Positions 38,113-51,289 of a DNA stretch of 64,000 bases are shown in pieces. The stretch is from Cardinalis cardinalis (Eukaryota; Chordata; Aves; Passeriformes; Cardinalidae). Made by a program: the position numbers and the translations under genes. The notes under the pieces are model-generated. The model searched no databases, was not told the DNA's origin, and was given only the letters and a program-made list of their open reading frames with translations. The stretch covers positions 496,001 through 560,000 of the forward strand of contig JACDOX010000119.1 of the NCBI GenBank assembly GCA_014549065.1, written 5' to 3'. Position 1 is the stretch's first letter; each line of letters starts with the position of its first letter.

Positions 38113-38164
38113 TTGTTGAATCAAATTTGAAGTCAAAGTTGTTGAATCAAATTTGAAGTCAAAT
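38113..38164 (+). repeat. 26 bp tandem duplication
   Basis: A 26 bp unit beginning TTGTTGAATCAAATTTGAAG is present at 38113-38138 and again at 38139-38164, differing only at its last base. A third degenerate piece, CAAAGTTGAAGTC, follows. The near-identity implies a recent event. Confidence 0.9.
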
Positions 38165-39899
38165 CAAAGTTGAAGTCTCCTGTTGTGTGAACTTTGCCTT
38201 ACTTTTGTTAACTTGGAAAAATTCTTATCCAGGTGTGTATTCTGATGTTCACTAGAGCAGAAACCTCCTAATTTCCATAGGATTAGGATGATACACAAAG
38301 CAGGAAGAGACCAAATTATCACTAAAAAATTCAAATTCCTTACTTGGGGCTTCTGTGCCATCACATCTTGCAAACATTACTAAGTGAACCACAGCAATGT
38401 TTAGTATCAGTCTTGCTAAAATCTGGATAAAATAATCACCAAAAAGCTATTTTAAAGTTTTCTCATAGTTCTAAGTTTGTCAATACTCTCAAGACAATTG
38501 TAAGAGGCTAGAAGAATTACTGAGTTATTTGCTGCTATGAACAGTAACAAACACCAAAATATACAACAATTTAAAAATCNCTCCATGTCCTTGGAGGATA
38601 GAAAATATTAATTCTGCTTTCTTTAGCATTTCTGTAATGTTTGGGAGTATCACAGGACATAGAAAAATGAGGCTCTACCTTGTGGTAGTCAAGACATCCT
38701 CAGCCCAGAGATGGAAAAAGTACAGAAGCTGCATTTTTNAAGTATATTTGTATTTTTTATAGCAAACATTCAAGTCATAAGTGTATTTTGGGATTCCATT
38801 TTCAGCATTTCTGGATTGGCCTGTTTACAGTCCAAGTTATCCCTTGGTGCTTGCAAAAAGAAGAGAAATTATGTAAATGTGAGGGAATACTCTACCCCAA
38901 CTGCTTACTGAGTGAAGAATTTTTTTAAGACTGTACTTTATGCAGTTAAAGCTGGTGTCATTTTTACAGAATTGCTACTCTAGACTAGTTTGAAAGTGGT
39001 AATCTATTGCTGGNGTGATATTCCCAAGTTGCTTCATATTTGTCTTTGTTAATAGGATTTTCTAGGAGTGAATACTTAGAGCCCAGCCCTGTGTTTGCTT
39101 CAGGTTGGACTGAAAGGTTCACATGAAAGGAACTGGATCTTCTCTTTTTTTTTTTGGGAAAAAAGAATGCATTTTTTTGCTTCATATGGTTGCACTTAGG
39201 TTCATTAAGCTGAAAATGAAATCTGTCAAAGAGTCATGTGTAGCTTTGTTTATTTGTCTTTTTCCCAAAAATGCCTGTAGCAGGAGTTTTAATTAATCTG
39301 TAACCCTCTCCAAACTGGGATTTCTCTACAGAAGTGTGCAGAAGTTGTGGTTTTTTCTTTCTTAGTTTNAGTTCTTCAGATTTTGCGGTGTTCTGTTTGA
39401 ATAGCTGAATAGCAAAGCAGAAATTCAGCCCTTTATAGCGTGTAATCAAGCTTTTTATATGCTGAGCATTTTTCATTAGTATAGGGGAAAAATTTTTGCT
39501 CCCTTTGTGTGNTGTTTTGACAGTAAATACAGTGAATACATTTCTTTCATCACTCCAGGTAGACTTTTGTGAAACCAACACTTCAAACAGAGGTTTGCCT
39601 TTCTTCGCAAAGGATATGGATGAAGTATAACAGAAAATTAGAGGTGGTCTGTGATGCAAGGGACGTAACAAAGATCACATTTTCACTGCACACCCTTGCA
39701 GAAGTCTGTGTGTGACAATTTCTGACAATCAGTGCNAATCAAGCAGCATGCACCACGCTGAGCCTGGAATCAGCATTCACCACACAGCCCTCAGGAGAGA
39801 AAGAGGTGCTGCTGGTAGGGATGGAAACCAATGTGGATGCAAACTCTGAAAAGTAGAAAAATAGATCCCCTGATGACAAAATCACACCTGGTGTTAAAG

Positions 39900-40060
39900 C
39901 CTAGGCTCTCATTAAGTAATGATTATTGCCTGCTGTGTATAAAAATAGCCAACACAAATAGCAGAGCTTAGCAGTGCTAATTTAATAGTTGAGTGTGCTT
40001 ACGGGTGTTCAGTGGAGCAGAGAGAATAATCTGCTGAGAGTTGTATATTGAGCNATTTCA
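39900..40060. promoter_or_regulatory. TAAT-rich block (candidate enhancer)
   Basis: The block contains CATTAAGTAATGATTATTGC, TGCTAATTTAATAGTTGAG and a retained CpG in TTACGGG. The clustered homeodomain cores and lack of coding potential resemble conserved non-coding elements. No conservation data are available. Confidence 0.2.
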
Positions 40061-40901
40061 GTCCCTCTTTTCTGCTTCTGGTATAACCACAAACAGATCA
40101 CAATTTCCTGGAGTTCATCTCTTCAAATATCTTTTATTAACAACTTTTGCCAGATACAATTGACTGGGTTGATTGATCATGAATATTCTCAATTCAAACT
40201 GCTGTGTGTGCTTGTGGTTAATCAGATAAGTCACATTTTATCATTTTTGTTGACTGGCTGGGTAAATTCACAACAGCTTTCAGGGAGCTGAACTCGGCCA
40301 TGTGTTAAAGGAAGGAAATGTACAAAAAACCCACATACATCNAAAGTATATTTATCAAAACACATTTTCATTAGTTATATTCAAATTTGATAGAAAAGGG
40401 TCATAAGAGTGTGCATTAACTAAGAGGAGAATGGGACCTGCAACTTTCCACTTAATGAAAAGTTAGATTTTGCTGTTGCAGATGTGTGTTCTAGTGGGTA
40501 ATGTGTATGCTATATTTCTTTCTAAATTTAAGGTGAAATAAAACTTATCCACTGCCCTTTCAATGTTGGAAGGAAATGTCATGCTGGAAAGGCATGGAAG
40601 ACTTAAATACTTTATNTTTAAAATGTAAAATGGTAACCAGCTACTGCCACCAAAATATACCACGGTTGGGCATTTTACAGATCACTCTAATGCCTTCATG
40701 TAATTTATGTATGGTCTGTATCACAGAGGAGCAAGAACTTTGAATATTTTTTTTTCAGTGCTTGGACCAGTTGGGAAGCCTGCAAGGTGTTATCTTCTTG
40801 CAGATCCAATGTACCTCAATTATATTTAACTTGCATATAATCACTGCTGAATTTTATCTCTTGTAGCTGCTAAAACTAAACTAAACTTCAAAACTCTTCA
40901 G

Positions 40902-40917
40902 ATTCTATGATTCTATA
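40902..40917 (+). mobile_element. Possible CR1 terminal octamers
   Basis: ATTCTATGATTCTATA is two units of the ATTCTRTG octamer that ends CR1 LINEs on their sense strand. The preceding 60 bp is not clearly CR1, so only the terminus can be argued. Confidence 0.4.
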
Positions 40918-42609
40918 GGTTATCCTATGGTCGTGCATTCATTTGTGGCTGCTGGAAGAAACCAAAGATGAAATAAGTGGAAATAATATTGGAACATAGC
41001 TGGTATTGTCTCATTTAGTGTTTTTCNAAATCTTTCTATACCTGGAAGTTGCTGGTGATTTTTCCTTACAAAAACACTNGGAGTCAAATTAGCAATAGCT
41101 TGGAAACAGTAAATGAAAAGGGTTCTTGAGAAAATAAACTATCAGAATTTAAATACTAATTTGTAAAACAGCAAATTCCCACTCTGAAATGAAGCCAAAC
41201 ACCTTTTTCTGGGAGCAATTTTTTATTGATAGCATTTACTTTTGCTTTTCTCCATTTGGTTTCCCTCCCTCCTTTTAAAAAGAAAACAAAAATAGGTAAA
41301 ATACTGCAAAAGAGCAGATGCATTTGCTGATTCAGTTTGCTGAGGAGGTAACTGTCAGCCCAGCAGGAAAGAACAAGCAGGAGGGGATTCTTCTGCTGGC
41401 TTAAAGTTGTTCATCAGTCTTTCTCCCAAATCCGTGAAACCACAGCTCTACACCTCTGATGTGAGGTAGCATAAGAAAGAGCACCATCAAATGAGTAGTT
41501 GGGACATAAATTGAATTTTTATACCCAGAGGTGCTAAGCATTTTCATCACTTGGTGATTCACTGACAAGTGTCTGCATTCCATGCTGCCTAATCCCAGGC
41601 TGCTTTTATTTGCATGTTTAAATATGAACATAACATTTATTTGGCTGCTGAACTAAAAATTTACCCCAAAATAGATCTTCAGTTCCAATTATGGCAAGTG
41701 TCTTTAAAATACATCTAATCAGGGCCTTCATTGCTTGGAGATCTAGTACATCAGCTTTATCTTGTTTATTTAGGGAACTGATATGGTTTTCAAAATATGG
41801 GTAGCAAGGCATGGACACAGCTGACTTCATATTTTTTCTGCATCAAAGGTACTGTTTGACATAAATAATAATATTCTGAGCTAAATAACAACAATCAGAA
41901 TTACTGTATGGTCTAAAATATAACCAGAGGTACAGGAAAGCCTCTCTTTCAGTGAGCTCAGTTATATTCATGCATCATCTTTTTTTTCAGATGTCCTCCA
42001 GTAGTTCCCAGCTGGGTGTCCTTCAGCTAAAGCTGCTGGGAACTTGAGGAGTGAACTGAAAAATGTTCTCTTCTCTGCTGTCCACCTTAACTGGAAATGA
42101 TGCAAACCTGGTTTATTCAGCACAACGTGCTCTCTCCTTTACCCCTAGGAGGAGCATGTTTTCTAAGGATGGATGTTGGATGACATCACTTATTCCTCGC
42201 TTTGGAGAGACTTTTACTTTGTTTACATAGCTTTCCTTTAAAGCAGAAACACATCCAGGGCTATGTGGGTGCCTTTCTAAGTGACTTCTGCAGAGGCAGA
42301 TGTTTGATACAACTGGTCCTGACTGGGCTTTTTCCCACTTGCTCTTCTTTCCTTCTCCTTTGTAGACTTGTAAAATGTCCTCTACTTCACTAAATAACTT
42401 TACTCAGTAAAGTCCCAGCTTTGTTTTGGCTCTTTGGACTCACATTTACCTCTGAATCTGCTGTGTTTATTAAAGACCAGAGCAAACCTGCCAGATTTTC
42501 TGAACAGCACCTGTTTGCTTTATAAAGATTTTACTTCTATCTTCAAATCTGTTGAAGCAGTGGATTTATCCAGCAGAATTTGTGTCTTATTCATGTACTC
42601 CTCCTTCAG

Positions 42610-42707
42610 GAAGATAGCATCAAGGTTAAAGAGACATCTTTAAGACTTAATTGCAAGTATCAGGAGGAAGACAGAGCGATCCTGCCTTGCATCTTGCCAA
42701 GCCATAG
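42610..42707 (+). other. Candidate exon, 98 bp
   Basis: A pyrimidine-rich tract ending CTCCTCCTTCAG (to 42609) precedes 98 bp with no stop in one frame. The frame begins EDSIKVKETSLRLNC, continues through QEEDRAILPC and ends CCATAG at a good donor GTAAGC (42708). It would enter in phase 0 and leave two bases (AG) of a split codon. The next candidate at 53695 would supply T to complete serine. I do not recognise the peptide. Decoy exons of this kind are common. Confidence 0.2.
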
Positions 42708-43000
42708 GTAAGCTGTGATATATGACAAATCTTGAAGCCAGAGATGACACACAGTTCACTGAGGAAGATTTAAACACTGTAGGGTGATGTAAACACAAAT
42801 GACTGTTTTCTAGAGTCACAGGGGTGATTTATGATGTCTATGATTTCTAAATAAATGAGACTATTTCATGGAAAGGTGTCTTCCCTCCTCTGAGTGACAA
42901 ATGGAACAAACCAGANAAGTTCCCTGTCACCACAGGTATGGGTGTGCCTGAACTTTTGCTCTGTGGACATTTTAAAAAATTCCCAAACCCCTTCAATAAC
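42708..43000. other. Non-coding stretch
   Basis: Nothing recognisable beyond the donor-like GTAAGC at its left edge. Confidence 0.5.
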
Positions 43001-43165
43001 CTCTTTGAGTGCTTTGTTACGCTAGTTATATCACTGCTATTTAATTTTCCTGAGCTGAGAGCTCATTGGTGAAGTTCTAAACCAGTGCTTTGTTAGATTT
43101 TCTAATTATCTATAACAACAGCTATCTAGCTGCTGTTATTTGGCTAAAAATGAATTTCAGTATAT
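43001..43165. promoter_or_regulatory. Palindrome-containing TAAT-rich block
   Basis: The block holds TTACGCTAG (a retained CpG), TATTTAATTTTCC, TTCTAATTATC and an imperfect palindrome at 43112-43139. The palindrome has arms ATAACAACAGCTA and TAGCTGCTGTTAT around TC, with one mismatch. CAGCTA/TAGCTG are E-box-like halves. Such dense motif packing without coding potential suggests an enhancer; this is inference. Confidence 0.3.
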
Positions 43166-46100
43166 GTTGGGGAATAATATTAACAGTAAGAAAAAATTGG
43201 TTTTTTAAGTTATAAAATTTTTAGATTGACTCAAATGAATTAGGAAAAAAAAATCTGAAAATAGAGTTTTGGCTCATTTCACTCGATCTGAAATGATCAG
43301 ATTAAGTTCATCCTGCTAGGTAGACCTTTTATAATTTGACCTTGAGTGAAAAAGCCTTCATTCCTGATGGAAACTAATTGTATGTCTGGTGTTCAAACCA
43401 TAGTGTTGAAATTAAATTAGTACTGCACAGGAGGGGATCATACAAGGAAAAACACATGGTCTTAATGGGCTATAAACCTGAGTGAAGCACTGTTTTCAAA
43501 CCAATGAAATAGCTATAAAGTCATCTTTGCTCTTTATGATTCAAATATACCCCTGAAAGTTATAAATTATACCTTAAATACATAAACCATAGAGAGTGAA
43601 AAACTGCATGTTTCAGTAACATGACAATAAGCCCTCAGTTGAGTTGTTTACCAAATATTTATGCTGAGAGTTGAAATGAAAAGTTTTCTATATGTTCTTT
43701 GAAGGGAAGTCAGGTTTCATTATATTAGGACGAACCTTTGAGCTGTGCTTCTCTTTTTTAGGAGCACGTGTTTTAAATTAATGCNGTTTCCATCTCCCTT
43801 TTTTTGCAGCANGCTTCACTTTCACAGTGCACACAGAGATCTGATCTCAGCTTGTTTGCTCTGAAGATAATCTAAGTTTTGCCAGTGACTTTGACAAAGA
43901 AAAGCACTTTGCCCAGTAATTGCTTGTAATATGCAGATGTAACTAGCTATAATAGCATGTGCTGTATTTCAAAAATGGAAGGCACAAGTAATGTAAAGCC
44001 ATAATACTGAAGAATTCTGGGGCTTCACCACACCCTCCTTTTATAGTGGTGACCTCTGGCAATGTACAGCACTCTTGAAATGGTGTAATTATGAATTTGG
44101 GTCATTTCAAGTTTGCTTTACACAATTTAAAAAAGCCTTTGCATACCAGGGAAATGGTGCTTGGGTGTTGTCTTCAAACTCTCTTCTTCTGTAAAGAACA
44201 ATATGATCTTGGAGACTGCTCCAGGAGAAGAAACACAGCACAGAAGTGCTTGTGACAGTGAGTCTGTTCTTGCATCAGGCTGGAATGGTCTCTGGTGGTG
44301 AGCAGTGAGCACCATCACCAACCACATCCCCCTGTGTTTGAGCTGGGTATCCCCCTGGACAGTGCTCGAAGTCAGCTGTTCATAAAACACTGGAAAGTAT
44401 CTGTAAACTGAATTTCTTGTTCGTTAAACCCCATCAATGAGTATGAAAGCCTTCCCTAGTCTAGATTTGGGACCAAGAACCTAAATTGATATGACTTTGC
44501 CTTCTCCTTCCTCTGTTTTGGAAATGTTTTTCAGCAGGAGGTGGTGAAACTTCATCACTGGAAGGTGCTGAAGCTTGTGGTGGTTCTGGAAACAAATTTA
44601 TCTGTGCAGGGTGAAGGCAGCTTTCTAGAAATGCTGAAATTCAGTCACTTCTGCTATTCTGCCTCCAAAGACATTTAGAAAGACACAAGAATTACACCTG
44701 CTGCCACTCCTGGGATATGCATTTAGTGGGAATTCACACCCCACACACCCATTAAAGCCACATTTCTGCATCTACTTGTTAAGTGGAAGAGTCTCAGCTT
44801 TTATTTAGCTAAACTTCTGTTTTCAGAGATAGACTTGTAAGTGTAAAATCAAAATGAAAGGAAGAAAAACAAACTTCCTATCTTGGTCTTTTGTGTAGTT
44901 TAGTGAAGGAGGGAATCTGTTCACCACTGAATACTTTGGATGCCATTTTTTACTTTAATCAGGTAAAATGCATTTGTTTTCTGAGAGTAAAAAAGCACAC
45001 AAAGTAAATGAATGCACTTATGGCATGACTTAAGGATATCCATGTTCACTTACAGCCATTTTCTTAAATCAATAAAGCAGATCAGGATCCTCTTCTACTC
45101 TTGTAGTGTAGTTTTGATGTTGCAAATGTATCTAAGAAAGAGCTTTGCTTATCAAAAAAGTCCTGATCCTGCAAATTGTTGTGAATGAACAATCACCTGA
45201 TCCTCTTGGGTTTTTTATGGCTGAGTAAACGGAGTTAAAAAGTCTGGACCCACCTTAAAAAAGTCAATTTTTAACAGTATACGTTCCCATTCCTTTGGTT
45301 TTTACAGCTGAGAGGATTTGTAGAGAGATTTTGATGAAAACTGTAAAATATTTGCTATTAACATACAGCATCTAACAGAAAAAATGTTACTGAAGTACAA
45401 ACTGTACCAGTTCACACCTCTGGACTCATTTCTAATTTATTTCTTGTCAACAGAACAAAATGGATTTGGCATCTTTGTTTAATGTTCACACCTCTTAATC
45501 TACTGCTGTGCTCTTTCCAGCAGGCACTGGAATTATGCTCCAGTGAAATTAAAGGAATTTCATTTGCTTCTATCTTTGGCACCTGAACAAGGGACTTGAT
45601 AAGAAAAAGTTTTTGCCCACGGTCTCCCAGCTCAGCAGTGACACGAGGTAATGTCTGTGAGGTGCAGCTGTGAATCAGGAAATGATGGAATAGATTCTAT
45701 TTGTCTGCATTAGACAAAAAATGAACTACAATTTTTCAAAAATGTCATAAAATTAGACAGGCCCTACTGGACAAAAAATTCAATTCTGTTTCTGTGCTGT
45801 TACTGTCAGTTTACAGTGGAATGGCTGCTTTTTAGCAGTGACTAATAACTGCACAAGACAAATTCAGCAGACATAATGACATTGGCTTTCTCTGTTATTT
45901 CTCTAAAAGCAAGGCCTATTTCTTTTACTTACAGATGCAAAAGCATCACTGTCGGTAACTGAATCATTTACATCAAAAGCCACATTTTGAAATGCCAGAA
46001 AAATCAAGCATTTTTTGTTTCAGACTGAAGGTTTTCTTAATTTTCACAGTGCTGTAAACTGTTGTTAACTCCAGTGGGATCTGAAGGTATATTTTTGCTG

Positions 46101-49100
46101 TTGGTTCCTGTTTCAGAGGTGTTTGAAGTGAACTGTGATCAGTGTTCATGTTGAGAGGAAATTTGACTGGAAGTAAGGATGTGACTGAACCACTGTATTT
46201 TGAGAAAAAATTGGGTTTTTTCCATGGAAAGTCCTGTAAGTATATAATATTTAATTACATGTAAGAAATATTTTCACTTGTTCATCAGATAAGGACTACT
46301 GTNGAACCATTTAGGGGTTTGAAAAATAATATTGGCAGTTTACAAAAAAATATCTTTCAAGAAGCATTTGGCAAAACCCCAATCCTATTCCTTAAAAAAC
46401 AAATGAGCTACAAATATTGGGTTTGATGTAAATTGACAAATCACTCCAGCAGATCTGAGCATGAATATTGGTGTGGACAAACAGCTNGGCTGGATAAAAA
46501 TGAAAATGTGCATATTTTCAATTTATAATGAGATCTAGAGAATACAGATACCCTCCAGACTGAAGTGCATGGGATGAAATTAGAAACGCATTTATGGAAA
46601 AATGCAAATATTTTGCGCATGAATTATAATGTGGCTGCACCCTCGTTGTTTATAGCTGAGAAGGAAGATACATGATATACCCAAAGTGAAAACAGTTGTG
46701 AGTTAATGGCAAGTTTTTCTTCATTCTGCAGAAATTTAACATAAATCCTGACAGTCCTTAAATTTCCAATCCATGCCCAGAGACATTGGTCCAATTCAGG
46801 TTTCACTGATCTGTTGTACCCTGAGCAAGGGCCATGCAAAAAGTCCTTTCCAACAAAGGTTCCCATTGTATGGCTTTAGCCCAAGGGTAATAAATTGCAG
46901 CATCAAATTGGTGATGATTTTAGGGGGATCAAATCAGTTGTACTTGAATTTAAAGGTGGGATTGATGTAGCAGAGAATCCAAGCCCTGTTATTTTACACA
47001 GTTAATTTTGAATTAGTTGAAACCTAAGGGTGGTAGNACTTTCTTAGAGACCCACAGATAGCAATGCACAAAGAGAGGTTTTCTCCTTTTTGTTCAAGCA
47101 GTGCTCTTGGCTAGATATCTTAAAAAGAGCANCTCTAAAATTTTAACACTGTATTTTGATTTTTTTTTTGGTTATGATCTGAGGTAATCTGACATCTAGA
47201 TTGGCTTCACACTTTTCTACAGGCAATGTGTGACAAGAGAGGAAACTGAGGAGCTGGGAACATTATCTAAATAATATGAGGAAAAGCAGCAAGACATCCT
47301 AATAAACCACATTTAGCAATTAAAATTGGCACAATGTTAACTCAGTTTCAGAGCATGACTCAGCACATATTTTGTCTCCTTTCTTGAAGGAACAAAAAAT
47401 CCTCACCAGTATTAATTTAGTTATAGCTCATTATGAACTTTTAGGCNGGGAAACATGTCCAGAACTTGGTGAGAGTCCTCAAAAGGGAAGCATTCATGAC
47501 AGTTCCAATTCTTTTTTTGTATAATCCTATTATGTGAAAGTGAGAGATTGCTGGAAACATTTTCCCTCGAAGAGGAAAAAAATTGTAGTCACTTTCCCTT
47601 GCAGATGGGAGGTATCAGGGAAGCAGCTTTAACCATGGAAAGGGAGTAGTTTTGCTGCAAGGAGTAATATAAATCAGATGCATCTTCAAAATTAGTTCCA
47701 CTACTTTTTTTTTTTTGCCACTAGTTTCAGAATCTAGGGAAAATAACACATAAATAAATGAAAACGTGGCTGCTTTCTACCTTAGGGNTATAGAATGGAT
47801 TAATTTAATTTAATTAGATGAATATGCTGCTTAAGTGGAAAACATTTCCTTGGTGGAGGAAACACACAAGAAGGCTGAACTTCTGAAACTCTGTTCAAGT
47901 TCAAGTTAAGCTCCCTAGGATAAGCTTCCCTTTGATTCCTTTAGAAAGAAGAATAAACCCTCAAACAACAAAACATATTATTCATTATCAGAAATGAAGG
48001 GATTTTTCCTAATTTTATAGAGCTGTTGCCCTGTCACATCTTTTTGTTTTCAAGTTCAGATTGTATCCAGTTTTAGAATTGAGTTTTTCCCTCATCATAG
48101 TCACATCAACTGTTTACTGTCCTCCTTTCCAGTAAAAACGTGCAAGGTGGTGATGAGTGTCANTATTTGCCACGACTTTAAGTTCTTCAGAAAGGAGAAA
48201 ATTCTATCAAAATGTCCATCATGCCCAGACCATAAAATTAGTAGTTTTTCACAAAAGCAGATGGGGAGAAATGTGAATTTACCAACAAAGATGTTGCATT
48301 CAGTATGTATGGAACCTTACTCTTTGCAAAACCTAATTCTTTCTTATTTCTGAAGTTAAGGCCTCATCCAGACTAAAAGTCCCCAGTTTGGCTGTGATTG
48401 TGTGTAATTGTGATTTAAAATTTCACGTTCTTTTAGTACTAATGAAAAACAAATGGCAGAAAAAGTTTTGTTCTCTCACACACAAACAAAAAGATTTTAT
48501 CTCTGCAATAAGAATTAGGATGATTTTCATTCTCTTTATATGTTTGGTTTGTTTATGTAGCTGATTTTTGGCTGCTCAAAGCAGCTTCAAAACAAACTTA
48601 TGGTGTTCTGCCTTCCCTGTTAAATCTGGCACAGGACATGGAATCAGTGCTGGGAAAGATTATTTCTTGCAGGAATAATGAAGCAATAGGAACATTGCTG
48701 CCCTTTTTTTTCCTCCCCTCTTAGAGTGGATTTGGATATACCCAGTGCTTTGAAAAACCATACTGTGTAATGTCTCATGAGGAATTACATGCCTATTCTT
48801 GGATTTATTTGTAAATGCAAGCCCAAGTTCTTAAATTCAGTCTTTGGATAAGAAATCTCAACAAAGAGTAATTCCACTCAGGGCAGCAGGAGCTGTCCAC
48901 ACCTGTGTTACAAAAGAGNAAAGACAGGCAGAGATTGAAACTTATAATTTAGAGGTATTGATGGTACTGCCTGCTAAGGAAAAAGTTTTGAAATCTTTCT
49001 CTGAGAATCATTTCTGGTGTAGTATTCCTTGACAAATTATTCACTGTATTAGTCACAGTCTCACTCCTCTTCCTCTGCCCATTATGTAACTTTCCCCTTT

Positions 49101-50160
49101 TTTTCCTTCTCTGAGCAAGTGTCTCTTGGACTTCACTGTTCTAGTGAGAGTTCATTTATGTTCACAATAATTATTTTGTTATACAAGTTTATTTTAAATC
49201 ACACCTGCCAAATCCTTACCACCTGTGGCAGGGCTTACAGTTCCCTGGATCTGCCTAAGGCTTTGCAGACCTTCACCCAAGACCTTATTATGTGATTAAA
49301 AGTTACTTTAAAATTGATCAGCACAGAACAGAAAGCATTGTCACTGTGGGAATGTGCTGCTCATCTGTTCTTCTGACCAAAGTGTCGTGTGGGCACAAAT
49401 TTTAAATCTGAAATCAGTTATTGACCAGCTCTGGGTGACTTAAACTTGCTGCCCTGTGAACCCTTCACCAGAGTTGTTAGATCATCATTATTCTAAGCTA
49501 TATGACTTGTATGTGATAGGGTTGCTGTGGTATCAGAAATAGTAATTAAATTATATTGTGATAANCTTTGCAAATGGGCTCATTTGGATTCACAGAGCAA
49601 ATAGCATCACTGCAGACAGTGTTTGCATCTCACATGGCTGGTTCTTTTCTGTCTGAACCACACAGATTATCAAAATTCACTGTTTATCATACTTTCGTCA
49701 AGAATTCCAAGTGGTTTTTTGTATTTTTTCAAGTTGAAGTTCTTGAAGTAAATTTATATTTAAAAAAAAATTATTGCTAGGAAAAAGTCTGGAAACTCAT
49801 GTTTGTATTTCCACATGTGAAAAAAACCCAGAGAGAGCTGTAGCAAGCTTCCACTTTTATTTATAAAAATCTGAAAATTAGCTAAAGAGAATGTAGAACT
49901 TTTGGAAGGTGTCACTGTGGTTCAGTGAGGAACAAACCTTGCAGTTGCACAAAGCCAACAAGAAATTTTGCAGGTTTGCTTAAAAAAAAAAAAGTGGAGT
50001 TGTAGCACATTAAAAGTGTTTGATTTCTGTCTCAGAACAGAGTGACATTTTGATCTTTCGCAGTGTTCCTTGTTGGTATTATTTGGCTTAAGAACATTTT
50101 GGGACAGGAAAGTTCCTTAGCTACTCTCTTCCTGCTCTGCATGGTGTGAAGAAGTCAGAG
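43166..50160. other. Non-coding AT-rich DNA
   Basis: No gene is supported. Homopolymers are present, including T12 at 47705-47716 and A12 at 49982-49993. A plus-strand open run of about 50 codons after TTTTTCAG near 44535 has no usable donor. No CR1 or LTR copies are recognised. Confidence 0.6.
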
Positions 50161-50436
50161 CTAATAACAAATGTGGTGCCTCTCTGGCAGACTGTAGGTG
50201 TAACATGTAAAATGTGGCACATAATTCTCTATAGATCTCCTAAGCATATGTGCTTTTCTAATTTCTCTCTTGGCAGCTGCTGATGTAATTTTGAGCCATG
50301 GTGGAAGGAGTATAATCACCTTGGGGTCAGGGAAAATGTGCATTTGAGTCACTAAATGCCCCAGTTGGATCAGGACTTTATTTGGCTGCTCTGTCTGATC
50401 TATCCCNAGGTGCAGAAAGGCAAACAAGGGTCATTG

Positions 50437-51081
50437 TCACTCAGGGCTCTTCAGTCCTCTTGGCAGGTGCTTGGCAAGGGACAAGGCACAAGCCTTTGGG
50501 NCATTTTGGTCTTTTGNTTTCTGGGGGCTTTTGGAGCTTATGCTTTTTGTCTGGCTTAATTTCGTTATTGACCCATCCATTTTTAAAAAGTCCCNGCAGT
50601 TCCCCACAGTGGAACGTGANGTTCTGTCATGTTGCTGATGAACAGTGACAAAACAAATCTCAGCTCCCTCAGGGACTCTTGGTGCATCTGAGATTTCNCC
50701 TCCTTGAAAAGGCTTAGGAGGACAAGCCATATGGATCTTGTACACCTGGCTGCTGTGTCTCACAGACAATGTCTGTATCCCAGTATAAATTGTGGTGACT
50801 GGGGCTGCAGCTGGTGGGAATTCCCTCAGATGCACTAAAGACCCTTGTGGGCCCAAGGCTCTAATTTCAAGAGTGAATCCTGACTTAATGGAACACAAAG
50901 TAGTATATCCCTGATTATCATTACATCTGCATCCAGATAGAAGATGCCCAACTTTATGGCCACATTTCAGAACATGAGAATTCCTTTTTGCCCTTGGGGG
51001 AAATGTAGAGGAAAGAGGAGCTGCCTTGGAACAGGTCTGGCACAGCACCCCGTATTTAAGAGTGTGAATCAGCCTCCATCA
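50437..51081 (-). other. Unusually long minus-strand open frame, unidentified
   Basis: One minus-strand frame stays open from about 51081 to 50437, some 210 codons, in a stretch visibly richer in GC than its surroundings. The only in-frame start near the upstream end is GTG at 51048, not ATG. The translation includes CGHKVGHLLSGCRCNDNQGY and IYTGIQTLSVRHSSQVYK, which I cannot place in any family. No poly(A) tail, splice structure or membrane segment is evident, and several codons contain N. A decayed retrogene or mobile-element fragment is possible; a chance frame helped by GC content is equally plausible. Confidence 0.15.
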
Positions 51082-51289
51082 CCTGGCTGCTCACTGTCAC
51101 ATCCCTGAAAGCTGGGGTGTTCTCTGCAAAGCTTGGTAAGCAGCTCCTGCTCTTCCTGGAGCTCAGGAGAAACTGGGAGCCCTGATGGCCTTGAGCAGCT
51201 GGGCTTCCTGAGGAAGTGTGGGATCTGTGCAGCTTTGTCACCTCACTGTGCTGGCTCTTTCTCCATGTATGCACATCTTCACCTCACAC

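Larger units (their letters stand above)
37574..42609. other. Non-coding AT-rich DNA
   Basis: No supported gene. The longest minus-strand frame (39234-39671) has no domain. The region holds a tandem duplication (38113-38164), a TAAT-rich block (39900-40060) and a possible CR1 terminus (40902-40917). Confidence 0.6.
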
